DNA of 7,211 bases from an uncultured Eubacteriales bacterium. Lineage in GTDB: Bacteria > Bacillota > Clostridia > Christensenellales > UBA1242. Under the pieces are notes generated by a model. That model saw nothing but the letters and a program-made list of their open reading frames with translations, was not told where the DNA came from and searched no databases. Positions 1-6,055 of the stretch are shown here, one piece after another. Position 1 is the first letter of the stretch, and the number at the start of each line of letters is the position of its first letter. The position numbers and the translations under genes are program-made. Location: assembly GCA_905187655.1 (NCBI GenBank), contig CAJJIV010000049.1:1-7211 (forward strand), read 5' to 3'.

Positions 1-225
1 ATTATAAAATAAGAACAATTACAAAAGGTCTTGCAAGGTATGTTTTGTAAGTTTGTAAGGTAATTTAGTGGAAAATTTGGCACAAAAACAAAAAAATTAT
101 TGTTATTTTTAAATAAAAATTTTTGTTTGTTTTCCTTGTTTATTTGGGTCGAAAAATTTGTCGCCTTAAAAAAAGTGGCACAATGGTTACCAAAATTTAC
201 AAAAAATATGTTAACCTATTTGTAG

Positions 226-234
226 TGTTATTTT
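226..234 (+). promoter_or_regulatory. possible extended -10 promoter of the ArpU-like gene
   Basis: TG-T-TATTTT has the TGn extension plus a -10 hexamer matching TATAAT at four of six bases. It lies about 40 bases before the ATG at 273. No good -35 hexamer is found 16-18 bases upstream; TTTACA at 196-201 is a fair -35 but too far away for this -10. In such AT-rich DNA a match of this quality is weak evidence. Confidence 0.3.
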
Positions 235-262
235 AGCACTTATTACAATTTTTTATCTTTTT

Positions 263-267
263 GGAGG
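263..267 (+). promoter_or_regulatory. ribosome binding site that sets the start at 273
   Basis: GGAGG at 263-267 is followed by five T residues and then ATG at 273. The reading frame is also open from a TTG at 261, but that TTG is immediately next to the Shine-Dalgarno sequence itself and cannot be used with it. A second in-frame ATG at 282 is 14 bases from GGAGG, which is too far. ATG 273 is therefore the preferred start. Confidence 0.85.
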
Positions 268-272
268 TTTTT

Positions 273-1352
273 ATGACAGTAATGTTAAATGAATCTTCTA
301 AAGAGAAAATGTCATTAAATTTGTATAATGACAATGAGATACTTAAGAATGTTTTAAATTTGGAAATTGAAAAGTCGATAGTAAATAAGGTGGCACAAAC
401 AACCGTGGTTTCGGAAGTTAATTGTGCTGAGCAGGGCAAAAATGCCAATTCTGCTAATTGCAATGCAGTGGATAAACCAAACAAGCAAAAGTGCTTAACT
501 AGGCTGGGGCAAAGTGCAGATGAAAAAAGTAGTGAGCAGGGTGGAACTATTATTAATTTTGATAATAGTAGCAAAAGCCCAAGCCAAGACTCTTTAAGTT
601 TAGCTGGTGGTAAAAAGGTTGATGATAAAAGTGAAAGCAGTTTAGCAGGTTGCAAAAGTGCAACAAAAATTAAGAAAGAGAGTAGCAAAGATAGGCAAAA
701 CTTTTTAGAGAAAATTGTAAGTAACAATAAATTAAATCCAGATGGTGGTAAAAAGGCTGATGATAAAAGTGAAAGCAGTTTAGCAAGTGGCAAAAGTGCC
801 AAAAAAGCTAAGCGAGCAAGTTGCCGAGATAGTCAGGACTTTTTTGATTGCTTTGAAAGTAAGCGAGAATATAAGTCGACACTATTAAACCTTAGTGTTA
901 ATCTTGGCGAAATAAAAAGGTGGAATGAAGCAGATTGGGTTAAGTACCTATTAAAAATTAAACGAGCCTTGCCGGTTTTGGCTGACTATTATTCTAACAG
1001 CATAGAGTCGTTGGCAATGCATTCAGCCGACCCAACAAGCTATTATAAATTTGGCTCGGCGGAGAATATGTTTGAGTCGGTTATTGACCACTTGGAAAAG
1101 AAAACTGCCTATGTTAATATGTATGTTTTAATAACAAAAAGCATTGCAAAATTATCTAAGGTAGAACGACTTGTTGTGGCTTATTTTATTGATAAAAAAG
1201 ACTGTTTAAAGCAGGCACTAAGTTTTGTGTCTAGGCGTTCGGTTTACCGAATGGGGGACAAAATTATTAAGCATTTAGCCGAAAAATTTAAGGCGGATGG
1301 ATATAGTGCAGATTGGCTATATAAAACCTTTAATGCCTTTTTAATTAAATAA
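273..1352 (+). CDS. ArpU/sigma-70 region-4-like phage-type transcriptional regulator with long disordered N-terminus
   Basis: The protein has 359 residues from the ATG served by GGAGG five bases upstream. Residues 1 to about 195 are low-complexity, rich in Ser, Lys, Asp and Asn, probably disordered, and contain a 37-residue repeat present twice (112-148 and 158-194). Residues 200-359 look folded and helical. Within them, LSKVERLVVAYF (294-305) followed by SRRSVYRMGDKIIKHLAEKF (320-339) has the pattern of a sigma-70 region-4-type helix-turn-helix. ArpU/RinA-type late-gene activators of phages have this pattern and commonly sit just before the terminase genes. Here a terminase large subunit follows about 2 kb downstream, with an inverted gene between. 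The likely role is DNA-binding control of transcription, possibly of the terminase operon. Family members are usually about 130-180 residues, so the N-terminal half is an added extension. A small-terminase-like DNA-binding role is an alternative. The assignment comes from motif pattern and context only. Confidence 0.55.
   Translation: MTVMLNESSKEKMSLNLYNDNEILKNVLNLEIEKSIVNKVAQTTVVSEVNCAEQGKNANSANCNAVDKPNKQKCLTRLGQSADEKSSEQGGTIINFDNSSKSPSQDSLSLAGGKKVDDKSESSLAGCKSATKIKKESSKDRQNFLEKIVSNNKLNPDGGKKADDKSESSLASGKSAKKAKRASCRDSQDFFDCFESKREYKSTLLNLSVNLGEIKRWNEADWVKYLLKIKRALPVLADYYSNSIESLAMHSADPTSYYKFGSAENMFESVIDHLEKKTAYVNMYVLITKSIAKLSKVERLVVAYFIDKKDCLKQALSFVSRRSVYRMGDKIIKHLAEKFKADGYSADWLYKTFNAFLIK
606..854 (+). 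repeat. duplicated 37-residue unit inside the ArpU-like gene (copies at 606-716 and 744-854)
   Basis: The two copies start 138 bases (46 codons) apart and align without gaps over 37 residues, beginning GGKK(V/A)DDKSESSLA and ending at DRQNFLEKI or DSQDFFDCF. Over their first 56 bases (606-661 and 744-799) I count 53 identical positions; the remainder is more diverged. The period is a multiple of three, so frame is kept. This looks like an in-frame tandem duplication whose first part stayed conserved or was homogenised. Confidence 0.85.
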
Positions 1353-1360
1353 CTTTTGTT

Positions 1361-1379
1361 ATGGTTTTATAGCAACCAT
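1361..1379 (+). terminator. weak hairpin after the ArpU-like gene
   Basis: ATGGTT (1361-1366) pairs perfectly with AACCAT (1374-1379) around a seven-base loop, nine bases after the stop codon. The following sequence is T-rich but interrupted. Six pairs, half of them A-T, make a poor intrinsic terminator. The 148-base gap between these convergent genes also holds a GTTTTGC/GCAAAAC pair (about 1426-1457) with a 20-base loop and no T run on either strand. I see no strong terminator for either gene. Confidence 0.25.
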
Positions 1380-1500
1380 TTGATTTATATTTTGTTATTA
1401 TTGTATAAGAATTTTTTAGCGGTTGTTTTGCGTGCGGTATTTAATAATTGGGCAAAACCTAGAATTAATTGAAGAGAAATGATTAATTTAATAATTATTT

Positions 1501-3354
1501 TTAGTCGGTGTCGTTTAGGCTTTGCGGTTTAATTTGGTTTGTGTAAAAAGAGTTTAGGTGATAATTGTTTTTTAAATAATTATCTGGTCTTTTTGTTTCG
1601 TTTTTTAATTTGTAATGCTTTGGGGCAAGTTCGTTTGCAAACGAAACGTTTGAAGCTGAGTTTTGGGTTAACTGCCCCCAAAGGCTAGATTGACTTAGGT
1701 TGGTTTGGGTGTTGTTTTTATTTTTATTTGGTGGAATGAAAAAACAACTGGAAGATGGGTTTGTGTCAGATGAGTTTGACATAAATTTAAAGTTGGACAA
1801 AAAATTGTCTTGTTTAAATGAGTTTCGAGTCTGATTTAGTTGGGTTCTTTTGTTTAATTCCTTTTTGGCAAGCATAGTTTGGTGTCTTCTTCTTATTTTT
1901 TCTTCGGTTTTGTCGTATCTAACATTATTTGCGTGAAAGTTGGATGAAGAGTCGTTGTTCATTAATTTATTGTTGTCATTATTGGTTTTGTTTGAGTCTT
2001 GGTTTGAAGTGAACAAAAATTTGGTAAGTATGTTTGCCTTTTTGGTAGGTTTTATTTTGGTATTTGTGGTATTTTGTTGGGCGGTGGTGGAATTTTTATA
2101 ATAAGGTGAGTTTTTGTCGGTTTTGGCGGTGCTGATGACAAAAGAGTTTGGGGTTTGGCTAAAATTTTCGGTTTCGGTGATATTTTGGCTAAAATTGATG
2201 GCGTTTATTGATTGATTGTTTGAGTTATTTTGTGATGATAAATTTTGGTTAAACCCTGCGTTAACTTGATTTTGGTTTGGAATAAGTGGGTCTTTATTTG
2301 CTTCAGTTGTGGCTTTAAATGACAAGAATGGAGAAAGTTCTTCTAGATTTGTGCGTTTTATTTTTTTAGGCTTTTGATATTTATTTACTTTAATTTGGTC
2401 TATGTCTAAAAATTCTGGAATAGATTCTTCAATTGATAGTGGAAGCGCTGAAGAGTTATCGTTAAAAACGGGTGAAGAATTGTCGGTCTTTTTTGTCTTG
2501 GGCTTTTTTACTAATAAAAAGAAAAAAATAAGTGTTGGCACGGTAAATAATATTATTATAAACCACATTATGCCCTTGGTTATGTTTGTTTTTGGTGTCA
2601 AAGTGGTTTGCTCAGTTATATTTGAAGTGGTTGTGGTAATTGGGTTGTCTTGCACTGAAGAGTCTTCAACAAGGTTTGTTAAGGGCTTACTTAAGGTGCA
2701 TCTTTGGCTATACACATACCCCACAAATGCCTTGGTGTCGCTTACATTATATATGCAGTAATACCAAACATCGGTTGTGCCATCGGTGGGGATGTCGCCG
2801 TTTATTGTGCCAATAAAAACAAGGTCGGTTGTGCCAAGTGGAATTATGGTTTGAATATTGCTTTCTATGCGTGGGCTGGTTCTTAGATATGTTCCGGCAT
2901 CTTTATTTAAACTTATGGTTATGCCCGATTGCATTGTTCCGCTTTCTTTGCTTTCGGTGCTAAAATCGGCACTTTTGGCGTAGCCGGTTATGCCATTATA
3001 TTTTACTTGATACGCACTTTCGCCGTTTGATAGGGTTGCGGTGTCTATTATTTGGGCGTAATAGGTTTGTGGAAGCATTATTATAATTTCTGACGTGCTT
3101 GCAAGTGTTGACCTATATAGTGGTGTTGAAACTTTTATTTGCTTGTATTTTTTTGTTTCGGTTGCCTGGCAAAATGTAGGTGCTATGTTAGATATAGTAC
3201 CTGTGTTTTGCGTGCTTAAATGGGGCTTTAGGCTTATGTTGCCAATTAATACTTTTCTTAAAATAAACCCTGTTTGCATAATTAATACTGCACCTGCCAA
3301 AAACAGCAAAAGTGTTTTTATATACTTCTTAAATTTATTTTGTTCTTTTTTCAT
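1501..3354 (-). CDS. two-helix membrane protein with extracytoplasmic SH3-like domains and long Asn/Ser-rich cytoplasmic tail
   Basis: The protein has 617 residues from ATG 3354 (MKKEQNKFKKYIK). An in-frame TTG at 3372 would add six residues but overlaps the putative -10 box, and neither start has a Shine-Dalgarno sequence. A Lys-rich N-terminus precedes a hydrophobic helix at about 13-36. Residues 70-222 hold two SH3-like units: about 75-132 (LYRST...GYAKSADF) and 153-220 (TYLRTSPR...WYYC...GYVYS). Bacterial SH3 domains of this type usually act outside the membrane and bind cell-wall peptides. A second helix follows at about 262-283, then KKPKTKK. By the positive-inside rule both ends are cytoplasmic and the SH3 part is outside. 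Residues about 290-617 are low-complexity, very rich in Asn, Ser, Thr and Gln, and probably disordered. No enzyme motif was seen. It may sense or tether the wall or envelope, but its function is unknown. It is inverted between two phage-type genes and resembles a host envelope protein more than a virion component. Confidence 0.75.
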   Translation of the reverse strand: MKKEQNKFKKYIKTLLLFLAGAVLIMQTGFILRKVLIGNISLKPHLSTQNTGTISNIAPTFCQATETKKYKQIKVSTPLYRSTLASTSEIIIMLPQTYYAQIIDTATLSNGESAYQVKYNGITGYAKSADFSTESKESGTMQSGITISLNKDAGTYLRTSPRIESNIQTIIPLGTTDLVFIGTINGDIPTDGTTDVWYYCIYNVSDTKAFVGYVYSQRCTLSKPLTNLVEDSSVQDNPITTTTSNITEQTTLTPKTNITKGIMWFIIILFTVPTLIFFFLLVKKPKTKKTDNSSPVFNDNSSALPLSIEESIPEFLDIDQIKVNKYQKPKKIKRTNLEELSPFLSFKATTEANKDPLIPNQNQVNAGFNQNLSSQNNSNNQSINAINFSQNITETENFSQTPNSFVISTAKTDKNSPYYKNSTTAQQNTTNTKIKPTKKANILTKFLFTSNQDSNKTNNDNNKLMNNDSSSNFHANNVRYDKTEEKIRRRHQTMLAKKELNKRTQLNQTRNSFKQDNFLSNFKFMSNSSDTNPSSSCFFIPPNKNKNNTQTNLSQSSLWGQLTQNSASNVSFANELAPKHYKLKNETKRPDNYLKNNYHLNSFYTNQIKPQSLNDTD

Positions 3355-3360
3355 AACAAA

Positions 3361-3388
3361 ATTATATCGCAATTAAATAAAAGTTAAA
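3361..3388 (-). promoter_or_regulatory. putative promoter giving a leaderless mRNA for the SH3 membrane gene
   Basis: On the minus strand a perfect TATAAT (3366-3361) is followed by six bases and then the ATG at 3354. Transcription normally starts about seven bases after the -10 box, so the predicted first base is the A of the ATG. A weak -35 (TTTAAC, 3388-3383) lies 16 bases upstream. There is no Shine-Dalgarno sequence before the ATG, which fits leaderless translation. The -10 is exact; the -35 is poor. Confidence 0.5.
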
Positions 3389-3426
3389 TGAAAGAAAACC
3401 AAAGAATAATGACTAATTTTAAGGTA

Positions 3427-3433
3427 TAGGAGG
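3427..3433 (+). promoter_or_regulatory. strong ribosome binding site of the terminase gene
   Basis: TAGGAGG lies seven bases before ATG 3441, a near-ideal Shine-Dalgarno arrangement. The 86-base divergent gap holds no good sigma-A promoter on the plus strand. Candidates such as AATAAT (3405-3410) or TAATTT (3414-3419) lack a matching -35, so the gene may depend on an activator or an alternative sigma factor. Confidence 0.85.
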
Positions 3434-3440
3434 CTGTGTA

Positions 3441-4886
3441 ATGAATTTAGAAAAATATAGGCTGTTAGTTAATAAATTGAATGCTGTTTTAAGTGAAGAA
3501 ACTAGGCGGTCTAAGATTAAAATATATAATTACAATAAAGGGGACAAGGTGCACAAAAAGCAAATTTTGTTTCATAAAAGTAAAAAGCGAAATAGGTGGG
3601 TGTTTGGTGGAAACCGTACCGGGAAAACCGAGTGTGGGGCGGTGGAATGTGTGTATATGGCGCGCGGTATTCACCCATATAGAAAAAATCGAAAAAGCAC
3701 GATTGGGTATGTGGTGTCGGTGTCTACTAAGGTGCAAAAAGATGTTGCGCAAAAGAAGATTTTGGAATATTTGGACCCGCTGTGGATAGATGAAATTGTT
3801 ATGCAAACGGGCAGTTCACTTTCGCCAGAAAATGGGGTTATTGAACGAATTGTGGTTAAAAATGTGTCGGGTGAAAAGAGTGTAATTATTTTTAAGTCCG
3901 CCGAAGAAGGCAGGGAGAAGTTTCAGGGTGCAAGTTTAGACTATGTTTGGTTTGATGAAGAGCCACCAGAAGATATATATAACGAGTGCTATATGCGTGT
4001 TCTAGACAAAAAGGGTGATATATTTGGAACGATGACCCCACTTAAAGGATTGACCTTTGTGTATAATAAAATTTATTTAAATGAGGGTAATGACGACGAA
4101 GTGTTTTGCATCTTTATGGACTGGACAGATAATCCGTTTTTAGACAAAGCTGAAGTTAATAGGCTATCTTGTCTGCTTTCTGGTGAAGAGCTTGAAGCCA
4201 GAAAGTATGGAAGATTTGTTTCTCGTGGGGCGGGGCTTGTGTATCCTGAATTTGATGAGTCTGAAACAGTTGTGGAACCATTTAATATACCTGAGTCTTG
4301 GCAAGATAAAATGAGTATTGACCCAGGGCTTAATAATCCGCTTTCGGTGCATTGGTATGCGGTTGACCCATATACTAATAACATATATGTGGTTGCTGAG
4401 CATTATGAAGCTGGAAGAAATATTGATTATCACGCAGAAAAAATTAAAGAAAAATGCAAAGAACTTAATTGGCACAAAAACTCGTTTGGGTCTTATGATG
4501 CGTTAATTGACAGTGCTTCGCTTCAGACAAATCTTAATGGTGCAAAAAGTGTGGCTGAAATGTTTAGAGAGCGTGGTGTGGCGGTTAACCCCAGGGTTAA
4601 CAAAGACCTTTTTAGTGGGATAAGTAAGGTTAAAAGTTTGCTTAAAAATGCAAATGGTGAGCGTAAGTTGTTTATTTTTAAAACTTGTGTAAATATGATT
4701 AGAGAAATTAAGGGGTATAGGTGGGGCAACAATGATAGTCCGATTAAAAAAGATGACCATGCAATGGATGAACTTAGGTATTATTGCAACCAAAAATTAG
4801 ATGTGCAACCACCAAAGCCAGAGCTAAACGAAATTCAGCGAGATAAAGCAAGGCTGTATAGAAATATAATTAGAGAAAGAAGGTGA
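3441..4886 (+). CDS. terL: phage terminase large subunit (ATPase and nuclease)
   Basis: The 481-residue protein has the length and motif order of a complete TerL, the motor that cuts concatemeric phage DNA and pumps it into a prohead using ATP. The N-terminal ATPase shows Walker A at 56-63 (GGNRTGKT), Walker B with the catalytic acid at 168-174 (YVWFDEE) and the coupling motif TMTP at 197-200. The C-terminal RNase H-like nuclease shows Asp294 in MSIDPG, Asp357 in ALIDSAS and Asp439/Asp443 in DDHAMDELRYY, the expected metal-binding acids. Both activities therefore look intact and there is no frameshift. The start is ATG 3441 behind TAGGAGG. The stop TGA is part of the ribosome binding site of the next gene, implying translational coupling. 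No small terminase gene is visible upstream and no portal gene downstream, although both are normally adjacent. The family assignment is firm; present-day function in packaging is uncertain because of the missing partners. Confidence 0.93.
   Translation: MNLEKYRLLVNKLNAVLSEETRRSKIKIYNYNKGDKVHKKQILFHKSKKRNRWVFGGNRTGKTECGAVECVYMARGIHPYRKNRKSTIGYVVSVSTKVQKDVAQKKILEYLDPLWIDEIVMQTGSSLSPENGVIERIVVKNVSGEKSVIIFKSAEEGREKFQGASLDYVWFDEEPPEDIYNECYMRVLDKKGDIFGTMTPLKGLTFVYNKIYLNEGNDDEVFCIFMDWTDNPFLDKAEVNRLSCLLSGEELEARKYGRFVSRGAGLVYPEFDESETVVEPFNIPESWQDKMSIDPGLNNPLSVHWYAVDPYTNNIYVVAEHYEAGRNIDYHAEKIKEKCKELNWHKNSFGSYDALIDSASLQTNLNGAKSVAEMFRERGVAVNPRVNKDLFSGISKVKSLLKNANGERKLFIFKTCVNMIREIKGYRWGNNDSPIKKDDHAMDELRYYCNQKLDVQPPKPELNEIQRDKARLYRNIIRERR
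4880..4886 (+). promoter_or_regulatory. ribosome binding site within the end of terL that sets the start at 4895
   Basis: AAGGTGA matches the 3' part of the Shine-Dalgarno consensus, lies eight bases before ATG 4895 and includes the TGA stop of terL (4884-4886). The frame is also open from GTG 4883, which would overlap terL by four bases, but that GTG is inside this site. Only a weaker AGAGAAAGA purine stretch precedes it, so ATG 4895 is preferred. Confidence 0.65.
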
Positions 4887-4894
4887 CTTGGTGT

Positions 4895-5986
4895 ATGGCA
4901 AAAAAAATAAGTAAAAAACCGCCTGGCGTGTACTTGTTTAGTGATTTTTTTGAAAACTTATCTTTTATTAAAAGCAAGGCGAAGCGGTGGGAAGTTATTG
5001 AAGCGGTGTATAACTATTATTGTAAGGACATTAAGCCGGCTAACTTAAATAGGTCGCAACGAATTATATTTAATACCGCCGAAAAATTTCTTGAAAAAAA
5101 CCGAGCAAGGTGGACAAGTTATGCAAATGATTATAAGCACTCTGGTGAAGCGAAGAAGGCAAAAAGTGTGGAAAAACCAAGCGAAATTGGTGCCAAAAAT
5201 GAGTTGAAAACCGAACAAAAAGTTGCAAATAATTTAATTAAAAGTGATAAAAATTGCTTAAAAATCAACGAAAAAACGACTTCAGAAAATTTGCATATAG
5301 ATAATATCCTTATTAATTCTAATTCTAATAATGTAACTACAAGTAATACTATCTCTAACAATAAAAAAGAAAAAGAAATTAAAGAAAAAGAAAAGACCGA
5401 AACTAGTAACTGTGTGAGAGTGCGAAAAACAAAAGAAAATTTAGACTTTTTTAATGATGAAAAATCTGCCGATATTAATTTAAAAATTGCAACTAGTGAT
5501 GCAAAAAGTTGTTTAAATGCTGATGATTTTTTAATTGAAGGAAGTGTAGACTTGGGTAATGATTTTGAAGCAGGTGCAATTAAAGAGTCTTGTCTTAGAT
5601 TTAATGTAGAAGCTAAAGAAACTGGCTCTTTTTTGCCAAATACAAGTGCTAGCAGTGATGAATTGGTTTTAATTGAAACAAAGGCAAGTGAAGAGCCTTG
5701 TGTGTCGCTTGCAACTAGTGGCTATGATGAAAGTGTGTTTAAGCCACCAACACTGCAAGAAGTGGAAGATTATATTATGCAAAACGATTATATAATTGAC
5801 CCAACTGAGTTCTTTTTGTTTTATAAAAGCAAGGGTTGGAAAGTTGGAAATGTTGTTATGACTGATTGGCGAGCAAAAGTTGACCAATGGGAAAACAAAC
5901 GAAAGCCGGCTTATAACAATGGGTTTTATACTTCTTCTGGAAGAAAATATAGCAAAAAAAGTCTTAAAGAATTGGGGCTTATGTAA
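4895..5986 (+). CDS. phage replication-initiator-like protein (DUF6291-like N-terminus, DnaD/replisome-organiser-like C-terminus)
   Basis: The protein has 363 residues from ATG 4895. Residues about 12-82 (VYLFSDFFENL...VIEAVYNYYCKDIKP...RIIFNTAEKFLEKNRARW) match the pattern I associate with DUF6291-type domains at the start of many Firmicutes phage replication proteins: a target segment, a small Y-rich helix, then an F-helix ending in a charged segment. Residues about 83-282 are a low-complexity linker rich in Lys, Glu, Asn and Ser. The C-terminus from about 284 (PTLQEVEDYI...DPTEFFLFYKSKGWKVGNVVMTDWRAKVDQWE) has the FxxYYxxxGWxxG...MxDWxxxVxxW pattern common at the ends of DnaD-like replisome organisers and related phage replication proteins. 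The likely role is binding an origin or helicase loader to start replication. It is probably co-transcribed and translationally coupled with terL, an odd pairing because replication genes normally lie in the early module. Domain names are from memory of the patterns, not from a search. Confidence 0.68.
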   Translation: MAKKISKKPPGVYLFSDFFENLSFIKSKAKRWEVIEAVYNYYCKDIKPANLNRSQRIIFNTAEKFLEKNRARWTSYANDYKHSGEAKKAKSVEKPSEIGAKNELKTEQKVANNLIKSDKNCLKINEKTTSENLHIDNILINSNSNNVTTSNTISNNKKEKEIKEKEKTETSNCVRVRKTKENLDFFNDEKSADINLKIATSDAKSCLNADDFLIEGSVDLGNDFEAGAIKESCLRFNVEAKETGSFLPNTSASSDELVLIETKASEEPCVSLATSGYDESVFKPPTLQEVEDYIMQNDYIIDPTEFFLFYKSKGWKVGNVVMTDWRAKVDQWENKRKPAYNNGFYTSSGRKYSKKSLKELGLM

Positions 5987-5991
5987 CAAAT

Positions 5992-6020
5992 TTGCAATTT
6001 TACAATAGATATGGTATAAT
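5992..6020 (+). promoter_or_regulatory. strong extended -10 promoter before the 6056 gene
   Basis: TTGCAA (5992-5997) and a perfect TATAAT (6015-6020) are separated by 17 bases, and TG at 6012-6013 gives the extended -10 TGGTATAAT. The predicted start of transcription is near A6027, leaving a leader of about 29 bases. It begins six bases after the stop of the replication gene. This is the best promoter in the window. Confidence 0.8.
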
Positions 6021-6055
6021 TATTTCAGTGCCTAAAAAATTATAGGAGGTTTTTT

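Larger units (their letters stand above)
1..272. other. AT-rich intergenic leader before the ArpU-like gene
   Basis: No convincing gene lies here. The stretch is very A+T-rich with poly-A and poly-T runs. Visible structure is limited to a tandem pair of the octamer TTTGTAAG (44-51 and 52-59), flanked by two copies of AAGGTA (35-40 and 57-62), and two copies of TGGCACAA (78-85 and 176-183). These could be protein-binding sites or chance in a skewed sequence. The last 50 bases hold a possible promoter and the ribosome binding site of the next gene. Confidence 0.6.

Noticed and set aside
3..50. Open frame from the left edge ending in TAA, possibly the 3' end of an upstream gene (YKIRTITKGLARYVL)
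   Set aside because: Fifteen codons in AT-rich sequence are expected by chance, and nothing in the residues suggests a family.
233..802. Long minus-strand frame of 189 codons, Leu/Ser-rich
   Set aside because: It is antisense to the repetitive Ser/Lys-rich part of the ArpU-like gene. Its Leu/Phe-rich repeats mirror that gene's composition, and it lacks a ribosome binding site.
1426..1457. GTTTTGC/GCAAAAC inverted repeat as a bidirectional terminator
   Set aside because: The 20-base loop is long, there are only seven pairs, and no T run follows on either strand.
1463..1490. AATTAAT/ATTAATT hairpin as a terminator of the minus-strand gene
   Set aside because: The stem is entirely A-T with a 12-base loop, and such pairs are common by chance in this composition.
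2402..3376. Several plus-strand frames opposite the SH3 membrane gene (60-119 codons)
   Set aside because: They are shadows of the 617-residue minus-strand gene. They have no ribosome binding sites and no recognisable domains, and the minus-strand product has coherent domains and topology.
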